From Solea solea (lineage: Eukaryota; Chordata; Actinopteri; Pleuronectiformes; Soleidae): 64,000 bases of DNA. A program made the position numbers and the translations under genes. Shown piece by piece: positions 13,501 through 25,130 of this stretch. The notes under the pieces were generated by a model. The model worked only from the letters and a program-made list of their open reading frames with translations. It was not told the origin of the DNA and ran no database searches. Position 1 is the first letter of the stretch. Each line of letters begins with the position of its first letter. The DNA is taken from NCBI RefSeq assembly GCF_958295425.1, contig NC_081151.1:14046606-14110605 (forward strand), written 5' to 3'.

Positions 13501-15510
13501 AGATATCCAATCTCAAACCCCTGGGCCACTAGAGGCGGGCTTAGCAGGATGGCAACAGAGAAGCAACTTGTGTATACATACAACATGGCAGCCACAGAAG
13601 TGAAGCTGCCTCCAATTCAACTGTTGCTTGATTTTTAGCAACTTGCTCCACGGAGCTTCTCTGGGCAAAAGTCGTTAGACGCCTTCATTCCTATTAAACT
13701 ACAACAAGCACGTTTGTTGACACGTTTTCACACGCTCTGCATACATCACCTGGATCATTGGTCTGATTGGTTGTAAGTCTATCCAATTGTCCAACATCCA
13801 GTCTGGCACCAGGCTTGGTCTGTAGAGAAATGAAAGAGGTGACATTCCTGTTTTTTCGAAGCTGCTGTCTCGATGTTAGAAATCCTTTGTTTTGATTTAC
13901 AAAATGAGGCAGCAGTAGTCTTAATATTAAAGAGTAAAGTTTTATAAGTGGAGCACTGAGGACCATATTGGAATTGAAGTATGATGCAACATTATTGACT
14001 AAGACTTGAGCCGTTTACAGACTACAACTGGATCCACAGAACTGGGTTCAGACAGTTTGCTGTTCACATATGACATAAGCAGTTGGATATTATCTGGTGT
14101 CAGACACACTGATAACAGCAGGGGAATCTCTGGAGAATGTTGCTCACCCCCAGACAATCTCCAGAGGATGTCTGGACATCATTGCAGGTCTGAAAGCAGC
14201 TTTTCATAATGTGGACTTGACTTGGCTTGACTCAAGGTTTAGTGACATGACTTTAAAGGCTTTGAAGGTCCTTGTTGGAGAAGCAGAGTTGTCTCTGAGA
14301 GTGGGAAGAAGCTGGAGGACTTCTTAAACTAGTCTTGTTGATGGACTATAGTCCGGAGCTAGTTGCTGTTGTCAATTTTTCAGTTTGGACGACATGAAGA
14401 CAAAGAGAAGACTGTTTGTGTCAAGACCATGTAGTCCTTGTATAATTAGCCTGTGCTTCATTAACTGTCTTCCACTGCCCCCTTCTGGTACACCACACCC
14501 ACATACACAAAGTTCCAGGCCTCTACTTAATGCAGAGTAAATTTTGATTGCTTGATGTCGTCGATATTTAAACTTTGGTGATGATACTTAAAGTGTTTGA
14601 TACATTAAGGCTTTTATACAATTTTAAATAGTTTTTACTCAATCTTTAATTTTAGAAATGATCTCATTCAGATACTGGTTCTCATTTCTGATCAGGAAAG
14701 CAACACTAACATGAACATTTTAGTATTCATGTTGTTGTATGTTAAAATGTTTTCATATTAGATATATACACTCATCAACCACGGCGTTAAGGTTTAAATG
14801 TTTTACTGGTCTAGTTCACACCTTTGCTAAAACAAGTGGTTATTTGATTAGGTCCCAGTGCTAACAACTTTACCACCATGTCAGGCAACTTACAGTAATA
14901 GAGCACTTGTTATGTTTCACACACACACACACACACACTCGTGCCCGCTTACTTTCTCTCCCTCCCTCCATTTTTCTCCTCTTTTTCAGATATTTGGCTT
15001 GACAGTCAGGCTGCCGGGATGGAGAGCCCACAGTGTCACAAGCCATTATGTCTCACACACAGTCACACACGCACACACTGTCCACCTGAGCAGCCAAGCC
15101 CACAGTAATGATGGATGTGGTCAGAGGAAGCACACACACACACACTGAGAGAGCTCTGTCCTGACCAGAAAGCGGTGAAGGGGCCCACTGTCTGTGTCCC
15201 ACCTCATCTTCATCAGATCTCCCAGCTCTGACCCACAATCCTCCAGACCTACCGCCTCACCTCTGGTGTGTATGTGTTCTTGTATTTGTTCGCTTTAGAG
15301 GACATTTTCTGTCATAAACCCTGACCATGTCAGGACCAGTAGTCCTGCCCAAAACCTGGTCCTAATGAGGCGGAAACCTCATTTCCGAAGAACTGGTTAA
15401 GTTTAGGGATAACATTTGTATTGTGGTTAAGTTGAGGTTGTTAACACTTTGTTTAGGCTGTCCAAATGAATGGAAGTCATCACAGAGTCTTAAGAAGAAT
15501 AGCCAGACCA

Positions 15511-15544
<34 letters not shown>

Positions 15545-16440
15545 ATCAGGTCTGATGTGAGCTGATCTTGTCGTCGCTCTGCCCTCTCAGCAGCATCTCC
15601 TGACAGGCCATCACACCACAACATGGAGGAAGACCAGGGACATGGAAGTGGAGGGTGGAGGGTGGAGCATGGATGGGGGTTGGAGAAGAAGAGGTGCTTC
15701 ACGATGGCCTGGTAATAGACTGATCACATTAATCTTACATTTTTAAATGTTCAACGTTTGTTTTTAGATTGCCCAAAACATTTTTATTGTGGTTACACAC
15801 AGGTATAATTGCATTTTTGCATAGAATCTCTCCCACGTACGTAAATAAAGCAAATAGAAAGCACTACCAAGAAAGAGTTAGTATCATTCTTGGTAGTGAT
15901 CTTCTTTTTCTTCAAGTTCCACTAAAATATAAGGTAAGACTAAACTTCACTGAACATTGTGCCAGTTAAAGAGATAGTTCAGTACGCCTGTAAAGACATA
16001 TTTAGCAGTCCATGTCTTGTTGAAAACGCACCATTCAGGATTAAATTTTCTTTTTCTAACGTGAGCTGACATTTTTAGGGGGCCAGGGGAAACTGGCTAC
16101 GGTCACCTGTCGCCGTGCAGACAAATGCAGATACATGCGTCCATATTTCAGGCTTTTCAAAATAAAAGCAACACAGTTATAATGCATGCAAAGCATAAAT
16201 ACTTGTTCATCTGTGTTTATGATGAGGGATGATAAGGGATGCCCAAAGGGCTGTATGTGGCGTAATATGCCCAGGTCTGGTCTAGACGATAGACGGGAAC
16301 ATTGCTCTACAGGTCTGCTCTCATTTAACACCCTATCGCCTTCTGGAGGATGTTGGCTCTGGCTCTGGTGCTAGGGAATGTCCCATTTGCTGCGAGTGAC
16401 CCAGAAATGATACCGTGAGCACTAGAGACTTATGTGTGTC
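10560..16440. other. Spacer without recognised gene
   Basis: Unique AT-rich DNA mixed with short dispersed repeats near 10740-11110, 11660-11840 and 15290-15450, and CA/GT runs near 14919-14938 and 15513-15543. Open frames are at most about 130 codons and have neither exon-like borders nor recognisable domains. A short stretch near 10740-11000 resembles 28720-28900 and 62110-62230. Confidence 0.5.
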
Positions 16441-16478
16441 ATAAGAATGGATACTTGTGACAGAGTGAGGTTTTGTCA

Positions 16479-16904
16479 TGGATGTATTATAAGAACTCTA
16501 CCCCGTGTTCACTATGTCAGTATGAATCCACACAGCAGCTCATTACTACATCGATAATAAGTTTAAAAATAAATCCTAATGTGCCACGAATAAACAACTA
16601 AAACTTGTTTTGTCGTAATATTTTTAAAATGTAAAAGAAAACCCCTCATTGCCTTCATTTATTCACATTTCTCATAAAGTTTTCACATCGTACGATTCCC
16701 TGACAGTAGCGCCGTTCCCGAGACGCCACATGACCGTGCTTTGCTGTGCTCGTACACACCTGTGACGTCACTCTTTCTGGGCTTTTAAAGCCTTTGTGAA
16801 ACTCCATGAATTACAAATATAGAATATAAAGATCTATACATGCCTATGTCCATGTCTCGAGGTGTCCTGTGGACAGTTTTATAGGCGTCTCCTTTACTAT
16901 TGCT
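16479..16904 (+). mobile_element. Internally deleted copy of the 58.6-59.9 kb TIR element
   Basis: It starts with the same terminus (CATGGATGTATTATAAGAAC) as the element at 58590-59882, then jumps to that element's interior and follows it closely, including AATCCACACAG.AGC, ACATCGATAATAAGTTT and CATGTCTCGAGGTGTCCTGT, and stops inside the right terminal repeat. It lacks the 485 bp hAT insertion found in the other copy. Confidence 0.75.
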
Positions 16905-16949
16905 GTTACATATTACTGTAACAAAGAAGTAAACAGCCGGACTTGTTTT

Positions 16950-17130
16950 GGTATTTGTAAGTGTTTATCATTTTGTAAATTGGTTTTAACTTTTGTTTAT
17001 TTGTAAAAGTGTTTTGCATTTTGTAAAGTTGTTTTAACTTTTGTTTATTTGTTTTGGTATTTGTAAAAGTGTTTTGCATTTCGTAAATTGGTTTTAACTT
17101 TTGTTTATTTGTAAAAGTGTTTTGCATTTC
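16950..17130. repeat. Minisatellite, units of about 49-66 bp
   Basis: Near-identical units containing GTTTTGCATTTYGTAAA, GGTTTTAACTTTTGTTTATT and TGTAAAAGT follow each other about three and a half times. One unit carries an extra TTTTGGTATTTG segment. Confidence 0.85.
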
Positions 17131-17564
17131 GTAAATTTGTTTCGGAAAATGTCAATTTTTTTCAAGTTTTGTAATACTGGTTTGCACTTCCAGGCCACCG
17201 TACTTGACAACACAAATTGTGCAGTAAGTCTACATCAACTAATTATTGCACTTTTAGGGTTTTATATTCCGTATTAATGCCAGGTGACTTGATGTACTGT
17301 ACTAACGTAAATTAACAACGAAGCAGTATCAGTTATCCGTAGCTAACATTGGCAGACATTGCATATTACAGCATGAGTTGCACAAAAAAAATGAATTCAG
17401 AACTTTTAAGTTATTATATAACCTTAATTAATGGAATTGTTGTACTCTATTTTAACTTGTAATTTTTTAAACTACTAAATTGTTGTATATATTTTTGATA
17501 ATGTAATTTAAATATATTTTATTTGTGTCTACGTCTAAGTACAAAGATCATCAGAAGTACATTG

Positions 17565-18300
17565 TTATGAGGGGCAACTGGCTTTCAAATCGTTTGTGGA
17601 CTGTAGTGAGAGAAACATTTCACTAATTTTGCACAATAACCTATGGCAGTAGTTCTCAACTAGTCTAGCCTGGTGGATTTTAACACTTTTGGATCTCACT
17701 TCGGCTGTACTGTTGATCACTCCTGTTATGAATGTCACTAAATCTCTTTTGTTCACATGCATCCTGTCATCTGTCCTTGGCTGTGTTTCTTGCACTTCCA
17801 CAGCTCTTTGCTCATTTCTATCTTCATTCTGTGTTCTTGATACACTCACAGCTTCTGCATAGGTGATTCTTCACTCAGCTCTTTTTTGGATATTTGTTTC
17901 CCTTCTCATACTCTCACACCCACCATATGCTACACTATGATCTCCCCCACAGCTACAGCATTTGGGCTGCACCCCGCTTCTGCAATTCCCATACTCATGG
18001 TCACCCCCACATCTTGCACACCTTCTCTTCTCTTTACAATTCTTAGCTATATGTCCAAACCTTTGACAATAAAAACACCTCAATGATTTTGGCACATATA
18101 CTCTCACTGGGAAACTCACAAACCCCAGGAACACTCTCTTGGGCACACTGTCTCCTTCGAACTCAATCCTCGGCCGATATCCACCCAACCACTAAATCCA
18201 ACTCCTCTTGCTCCCACTCTCCTTCAAATTACTTTGAGATTACAAGTACACCCTAAAATACTTCTCTCTTTCATTCACCTTAAGTGAATGTAGCCTTGGC
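17565..18300 (-). pseudogene. Non-LTR retrotransposon ORF1 (gag-like, CCHC zinc knuckles), broken
   Basis: The minus strand encodes a nucleic-acid-binding domain with three closely spaced cysteine knuckles: CFYCQRFGHIAKNC, then CARCGGDHEYGNC, then CCSCGGDHSVAYGGC, within 18080-17900. This pattern is typical of the ORF1 proteins of I/Jockey-like LINEs. An in-frame TGA at 17871-17873 separates it from the continuing conserved tail that ends near 17565. The part upstream of 18190 is degraded by stops. It is a dead fragment with no reverse transcriptase nearby in the same frame. Confidence 0.8.
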
Positions 18301-18303
18301 CAG

Positions 18304-18720
18304 GAGGACTTGATGTCATCAGGCGGTACCCATCGTTCGTGGTGGGTCAGCAGTGGTGGCCATGTCACTGCCCATCTACTCCTCCTGGCTTCCAGCTTGG
18401 CTCCTCTCTCCTGCTCCATAACCAGCAAGAGGTTCTTTCTGCAGCCTCCCCCATCCTGCGAGCTGCTGCCTTTCTCTCCTTCCCTGTTATTCCAATGGCT
18501 GTGAGCATTCTCTGACTGACTGGGCAGGGAATCCTCTACAGCCGACCTCGACCGGGAACAGCCATGCCTGCCATCCCTTCCCCCTGCAGTCATGCAGAAG
18601 GTCTTGGTATTTGGCGCTCTTCCTTTCAATGGCCTGTTCACACCCCTCTTCCCATGGGACTGTGAGTTCTATGAGGATGATCTTTTTTGCCTCTTCCGAC
18701 CACAGTACCATAGCCTTAGG
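18304..18720 (-). pseudogene. LINE-type polyprotein C-terminal fragment, frameshifted
   Basis: The minus strand encodes a block with LIELTVPWEEGCEQAIERK, AKYQDLLHDCRGKGWQAW and FPVEVGCRGFPAQS, then a frameshift and a degraded tail. The same protein family appears on the plus strand at 20822-21420. I know these blocks from fish repeats usually annotated as retrotransposon reverse-transcriptase tails. No catalytic domain is present. It abuts the ORF1 fragment on the same strand, but order and frame do not suggest one intact element. Confidence 0.65.
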
Positions 18721-20235
18721 GTTGTCTGGACGATTTTAACAACAATTGATAAGTTGTTAAATCAATCGTTCTTCCAAAAAATACTTGCTCTCCCTCTCAC
18801 CAACCGCAACAAACCTCCAACTACTTCCTTGCGCATGTGCCCCCGCCCAAAGTTGGCTCCTGTAGAAACATGGCGTGTGGTGATTGTGGAGGACTTTTCG
18901 GAAGCAGCCATTATTATACAGCGATCATACAACACACGTGTCACATTTTATTGCTGTATGAGCGACATTTTACACTCCTTGGGAGGGTGGGGGTTGATGA
19001 CAGAGATACAACTTAAACTGATGTGATTTGATTTCATGTGCGTGTCTGTGTGTGTCATGTGTGTTTCTGTATGTGTCTGTCTGTTTTCCCTGCTCAGTTG
19101 GTGGCTGTTTGTTTCAACAAGACATCAAGCTTTGCATAAGAATAGACTGTGGGCATTGAAGAAATACCAATCGCAAGGGAGTGACGTCTTTCTGTTGCCC
19201 ATCAGCTGACTGTTGGACCTACCTGTACCAATTTACTCTGGTAGCCCAAGGGAAGGGACTGGTTATTTTGGGACTATTCCTAATGGAACGCAAAAAAAAT
19301 ACTTATCATTCTGTACCAAACCAAACAGCTTTACTAATACGGAAAAACACTCTTTGTCATGTATTCTTACATGACAAGGAGTGTTTTTCCAGCTTCCATC
19401 ACCAACAGAACAACAGATCCATCAAGCAGAGAGTCAATGCCTGCAAAATGTAAAACAAGGACATCACCTTGTGTGTGTGTGTGAACATGTGTAAGTGACT
19501 TAGACGTCCTCCAATCCAGATGTACCTTGTTAAGGGTATTAGAGATCAAGTATGTGATTGATCTACATACCAGATGAAGTGGTGCTTCTTTCCACTCTCA
19601 GGTCAAAGAAGAAGTGTGTGTGTGTGCGCGCGTGTGTGTGTGTGAATGCGTGAGTAGGAGAGGCCCTTTAGACAGTAGATCATACTTGGTTTCACACATA
19701 ACATCATACTCTCTCACACACTACTATACTCTCCCAGTACGTATTTTTAATAATCCTATACTCTATTTGTGCAGCTTGTAATCATTGCTAACATTGTGCT
19801 CATTGTTTTGTAGACAGTAATATCACCCAGCAGCTTACCGTCACTTCATGGAGTGGATCCAGAGAGACTGGGGAAAGACGATCGTATTGTTTTGCCTGTC
19901 TGTGTTTATCTCCTGTCAATCATGTTTGTGAAGGCGGGTCATATCTGTGAAATATTCTTCTATCTTCAGGGACAACCAATCAGGAACTGAGAACTCTCAC
20001 ACACAAACAACTATAGTCATTCACACATCCTATCATTCTGTATGGTATGAAGATACTAGTAAATAAAAGAGAGTATGATGATTGTGCATGTATAAGGGAA
20101 TATTACTCGAGTGTGAAAGTATGATAGTGTGTGTGAATTTAAATACACAGCAATGCGCTCTGGTAAATGTGTTTACTCCTAGTCGCTGCAAACGAGCCGA
20201 TGTAAATGTCTCATCACTGACGCTCTCGTCAGACG
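18720..20235. other. Spacer without recognised gene
   Basis: Mixed unique sequence with short GT runs near 19472 and 19612-19645. No exon or transposon terminus was recognised. Confidence 0.45.
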
Positions 20236-20591
20236 CGCTGTTTCAGACCAAAACCACACCCGCAGAACATGGACTGTCTTGTGATTGGCCAGTTACCTGG
20301 AAGTGACGTAATTGGAAAGGCGGATGCACCGCTAGCAATTATCAAAACATTGAGTAATGCAGCCGTCACGACCCGTCACCATAATCCCTTACCTATTTAA
20401 TCCGGAGTCTGACCCAGAGTCAGTAGACATTGTGACAAGTGAACCACCTCCATTGCAAAGACTGCTGCAGGACGCCTGTAGCTTGGATAACGTTGTGGTT
20501 ACCAAGATGATAAAAACACATGCAAATGAAACATGAGCGAACACGTGTAGCTTAGCCTGTAGCTGACTATCGCTAATGCTAAACGACAGAA
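20236..20591. repeat. Left arm of large inverted repeat
   Basis: This arm matches the reverse complement of 21869-22217 through most of its length. Shared blocks include GGACTGTCTTGTGATTGGCC, GTTACCTGGAAGTGACGTAA, CATTGAGTAATGC, GGAGTCTGACCCAGAGTCAG and TAACGTTGTGGTTACC. The arm has a private insertion of about 45 bp near 20445-20490, while the right arm has one of about 40 bp in its outer part. Confidence 0.85.
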
Positions 20592-20599
20592 CATTATTA

Positions 20600-20754
20600 C
20601 GTTACATGTCATTTAGCAGATGTTTTTATCCAAAGCGACTTACAATGGAATTGAGTACAATCAGCCAGGGGTGGAGTCGAACTTGCAACCATTGTGACCA
20701 TAATGTCTTTCGCACACAAGGTACCGGTCTTAACCACTGAGCCACTCCACCCCC
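20600..20754 (-). mobile_element. tRNA-derived SINE, copy A (minus strand)
   Basis: Read on the minus strand it begins GGGGGTGGAGTGGCTCAGTG, has an A-box-like GGCTCAGTGGTTAAGACCGG and a B-box-like GGTTGCAAGTTCGACTCC, and ends in CGCTTTGGATAAAAACATCT and CTAAATGACATGTAAC. The same unit lies at 37497-37637 and 38534-38689. It sits just inside the left arm of the large inverted repeat. Confidence 0.85.
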
Positions 20755-20821
20755 GAACATGGAAACACATGCAAACAGACACTCCCCTTGAAATCCATGG
20801 AGGAGGAGTTCAAGGTCTTGC

Positions 20822-21560
20822 GTGCAAGGGAAATGCTGCAATTCCACGATTCAGAATGAGGTGAGAGCAGTGGGAATGAGACAGCAAGGCGCCTGGACGA
20901 GATGGAAGCAAGTTGTGAAACTTGAAAAACTTGAAAGCAACCTGCACTGCTGGGGTTTGGTTGATACACCAGCATGCCCCCTTTGCCAGAGAAAGGGGAC
21001 CCTCGAGCACATACTGAGTTGCTGCCCAAAAGCTCTGGGGGAAGGCAGATACCGATGGTGTCACGATCAGGTGCTCAAGATCATTGCAGAGTGCATCTGT
21101 GGTGGCATCACCAGCTGTCGGAAGTCAAACCCCACGAAGAAAGCCATCAACTTCATCAGAGCTGGGGAGAAGCCAAGAACAACACCGAGAGCAACATCAG
21201 GGCTTCTCAACACTGCACAGGACTGGCAGCTGTCAGTGGACCTGGGCAGCAAACTCAAGTTCCCCCAGCATGTTGTTAAGACCACCCTCAGACCTGACAT
21301 CGTTCTGGTGTCAGAGGCAACAAAGAATGTTGTCATGCTGGAGCTCACTGTGCCATTGGAAGAACGAATGGAGGAGGCCTTTGAGCGGAAGAGGGAGAAG
21401 TAAGACAGTCTAGTCAACAACTGCCACAGACCATTTCCCAATTTCCCAATACTTCCCTTACATGGAAGTATTTCCCAAATACTTCCATGTAAGCGGCAAA
21501 CCACTTCACGGAGGATTGTTACACCAACTTCAGGCAATATAAAGCAGGATGTGGTGTATC
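20822..21560 (+). pseudogene. LINE-type polyprotein C-terminal fragment with CxxC...H...C knuckle
   Basis: An open frame of about 190 codons runs to 21403. It contains a zinc-knuckle-like CPLCQRKGTLEHILSCC, a following ALGEGRYRWCHDQVL, then TLRPDIVLVSEATK and VMLELTVPLEERMEEAFERK. The last block matches the minus-strand fragment at 18304-18720. The tail beyond 21403 is disrupted and interrupted by a duplicated ATTTCCCAA/ACTTCC stretch. There is no start codon with leader and no catalytic domain, so I read it as a truncated retroelement tail. It lies between the arms of the inverted repeat. Confidence 0.65.
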
Positions 21561-21868
21561 TGATCAAGCACTCGGTGCTCGACTGTTCATGACTGTGACA
21601 CTCCAGGTGTTCGGTAATTGATTACTCCTGTATGTTGTGATGAAGTTGAGCGGCTACTAAAAGTGCACATGTTACAGCCTCGCCTCCATGTATGTTATTT
21701 ACCACAGAGACCCACAATTCACACTTTAATAGTCACGCATAACATAACACTACAACACAGGTGTTGTAGTGTACAGGAGTACAGCACCAAACTTCACCTA
21801 AAGGAAGGAGCAGTGCCAACAATACTTATATTACAATATTTACAAACCGTAAAACTGTCTTTGTGTGC

Positions 21869-22217
21869 TTGTTCTGTCATTTAGCATTAGCGATAGTCGG
21901 CTACAGGCTAAGCTACACGCATTCGCTCGTGATTCATTTACGTGTGTTTATCATCTCGGTAACCACAACGTTATCACTTGTCACAGTGTCTTCTGACTCT
22001 GGGTCAGACTCCGGATCAAATGCGTAAGGGATTAAGGCGAGGGGTCATGACAACAGCATTACTCAATGTTTTGATAATTGCTAGTGGGGAATCCGCCTTT
22101 CCAGAGGGGGAGCTGCAGGTCTGAGAGCTGACGTGCCAATTACGTCACTTCCAGGTAACTGGCCAATCACAAGACAGTCCGTGTTCTGCGGGTGTGGTTT
22201 TGGTCTGAAACAGCGTG
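21869..22217. repeat. Right arm of large inverted repeat
   Basis: Reverse complement of the left arm at 20236-20591. The pairing ends outward at CTGAAACAGCGTGG (22204-22217). Confidence 0.85.
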
Positions 22218-23200
22218 GCTGTTTTCTCTGTGGACTTAAGTGTTTACTGTGGACTTTAGTTACGGTCCCCAGTTTTTAAAAAAAGAACATATTCTTAAGA
22301 TATCCTAGACTTTTGCAGAAATAATGTCACATAATCTTACATATTGGACCTTTAAGCAGCAGCTTCTCCTGACATTTACCATCATCCTGTAACCAGAGGA
22401 AAAAGAAAGAAGACTAACAGAAAATACATTCAATCAGGATTCAGTTGTGTAGAGAGCTGTGGTGTAATAAGCAGAGGTGAAAGTGAGCAAGCGTCGCTGC
22501 CGACTTTGACTCCGTCACACTGAATGTGTGTGAGGCTGTTGGTCAACATGGTGATGTAATGATGCTGTAGTGTATTCCCCAGAGCTCTGTGCTGCTGTCT
22601 GAGAGCCACCATCACTTCTAACAAATGAGCCTCTCTGCTGGGCAGGTGGCTGCACCTCCTCCACCTCCTCCCTCCTCTCCTCTGTGAGAAATGATACTGG
22701 AAAGGGTTAAACCCCACACACACACACACACACACATACATACACACACAGTCTCCTCACATCTATTTGCAAATGATCTGGCTTGTCTGCATATTGTCAG
22801 TTGCAGCCGGCCCAGCCATTCATCACCTGTCGGCGAATGTCGGCGCCCCCACTCTTAATTGTTCCCTCTCTGACCTGCAGAATAGAGAATGGTGTTGCCT
22901 CTCTCAGAAAGAAAGAAAGAAAGAAAGAAAAAAAGAAAGAGAAGGAAATATTGTGACAATGTTTCTCTCTTTTTTTCCTCCATTCATCCATCTCTTCTGT
23001 GTTTCTGGGTCAGATAAGAGAGAAGAATTTATATTTCATCTCCCGCTTTTATGACGTCGCAATGACCACGTTTACATGCATACGATAACCCAGTTATTGA
23101 TCGAGGTATGGAAGTAATGCTGTGACTCATGTAAACACCTTACCTCTGTTAACATACCCAAATATGCCCTTATTTCCATTAATGACAAACCCTGTATACT
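22217..23200. other. Spacer with simple repeats
   Basis: Contains a CA run near 22711-22750 and a GAAA run near 22907-22940. No exon or RNA gene was recognised. Confidence 0.45.
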
Positions 23201-23214
23201 TACTCGAGTAACTA

Positions 23215-23325
23215 TCAGGGCATGCGCTGACCCTCACCACGAGGCTGACCATCACTACGAGGCTGACCATCACCAGGAAGCTGGCTGTCACCACGAGGAT
23301 GACCTTCACCACGAGGCTGACCTCG
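23215..23325. repeat. Minisatellite, about 18-21 bp units
   Basis: Five to six imperfect units built on 'CACGAGGCTGACCATCAC' follow each other. Variants have AGGAAG and GATGACC. Confidence 0.8.
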
Positions 23326-23509
23326 CATGTTAAAGTTTTGACCAATCATACACCATAGAAGAAACCTAAACTAAGAATTAGAAAGTACACTTTTGGTATA
23401 GCAACTGCAGCTACAGCTTGCTAAGTTCTACAAATCATTTCCTGCTTCCACTCAGCATTATGGGTAATGAAGTAATTTGAATCCGAGCAAAATTTTAACT
23501 TCTCCTTCT

Positions 23510-23725
23510 TCCATTCATCTATTGTCTTTGCTTTATCCTCCACATGAGGCTTGCGGGGCTGCTGGTGCCAATCCCAGCTGACATAGGATGTACACCCTGG
23601 ACAGGTCGCCAGTCCATTGGATGACAAACACACAGAGACTAACAACCATTCACTCTCACACTCACACCTACGGTGTCCAATTAAGCTCTACAGGTTTTTG
23701 GACTGTGGGAGAAAACTTCCAAACT
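23510..23725. repeat. L2-like dispersed repeat, copy 1
   Basis: It carries the blocks GCCAATCCCAGCTGACA, ACACCCTGGACAGGTCGCCA and CATTCACTCTCACACTCACA, in the order also seen at 39060-39270 and 47030-47230. These blocks are widespread in fish genomes and are usually ascribed to L2-type LINE 3' ends; that assignment is from memory. Confidence 0.6.
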
Positions 23726-25130
23726 CAATGCAGACTCCAAATTCCCTTTCTCCGAAGTGGTCAAAACCTTGTTTTTTTGCTGCAAGGCTAACCACTATGT
23801 TGTCATGTGGCAAACTTCTTCTTCTTAACAGATAGCATTCAAGTTGATTAAATTTAGAGTCTTTAACAGAACTCTCAAGTGAGAGACATGCATTTCAAGG
23901 TTCACAAACTCACACATGACACAGATTGCTCTGCGTAGTCCATACGTACAGCAGTATTGAATTAGCAACCTATCAGCCAATCAAAGGATATTAACATTAA
24001 TTCAGCAACTTGAATCAATGAAGGTAAATAACACAGTCAAGTCAAGTCAATTAAGTAATAATGAAAATCAAGTAACTTGAATTAATAAGTGTCACTCACA
24101 TGTACAACATAAACACCAGTGACTGTGTGTGTGTGTGTGTGTGTGACCATGGGACCGGGAAACTCCACTCCCACTTCAGGAACCAAAATGGTGGATGGGT
24201 GCCCAGTAGCTGTGACTCTAGGCCCATGCCTCCACACAATATGTTGCCAAATACTGTACATATTAACACAATGCTGCAGATCTCAGACTGAAACACACTG
24301 ACACAGACGAAACATTTAACCGTTCCACCTGATCTGTCGGCTCGCTGGACACAGTGAAGGAGACACACAGCAGCAGTGGTCGGTACTGCAAACAACAACA
24401 AGGTGATCAAACAACAAACAATTAAATGATAAAAACACTTGAGTTATACGAGCCAGTGGATGCACGGTCCAACATGTATAACACAGCCAGAGAGGGATGA
24501 TGTCCAGCAGAGGTGACCAATCACACATAGGTGTGCAGTGCAGGGGACGCTGGGAGCAGGAGTTCTGACTACAGACCTTTGTGTCTGAAAAAGGTTTCCC
24601 CTTGTTTGAACTCCTCTCACATGGAGTTTAGGCTTCTGCCTTTCTATGTAGACAATGGAGATTACAGCTACACTGGGCCTGGGGCCCAACCAACACTACC
24701 AGCTGTGTATCATTTACACTAAACAGACAAAGGCATCAAAGTGAGAAGGCTGATTCTGTTTATTGTATGATTATACTGCTAAAACAAACACTTGTTGAGT
24801 AGTTTTGACAGAATAAATGCTTCTTGTCCCCACCTGTCCCTGTGCTGCCTCAGAAATGAGGTTCTACCTCATTCAGACCAGGTTTTGGTCTCCATAAGGG
24901 CTACTGGTCCTGACAACATAGTCCTTTTTCCACCTTTTTCAAGTCATCACCGCATGGCTGCATGAAACTGCATGACAGACACAAATGAGTGACTAGTGAC
25001 TTGTAAAGCAGTTGTTTTCATCATAAGAATAAGTTAATTAAAAATATGTATTCAGTACTTCCTCCATGCCCCTAGCACAGACTTCACCTGACACAGTCAC
25101 TGAACTGAAATACAGCGGCAGGGTTTGTGA
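23725..25130. other. Spacer without recognised gene
   Basis: A GT run at 24125-24144 and a short reversed dispersed repeat near 24845-24920 are the only structures recognised. Confidence 0.45.

Noticed and set aside
20600..20754. tRNA gene (A and B boxes present)
   Set aside because: No cloverleaf or anticodon arm can be drawn, and the same unit recurs with a SINE tail.
20822..21403. Possible domesticated single-exon gene
   Set aside because: Its sequence family recurs at 18304-18720 and it is truncated at both ends; a LINE tail is the simpler reading.
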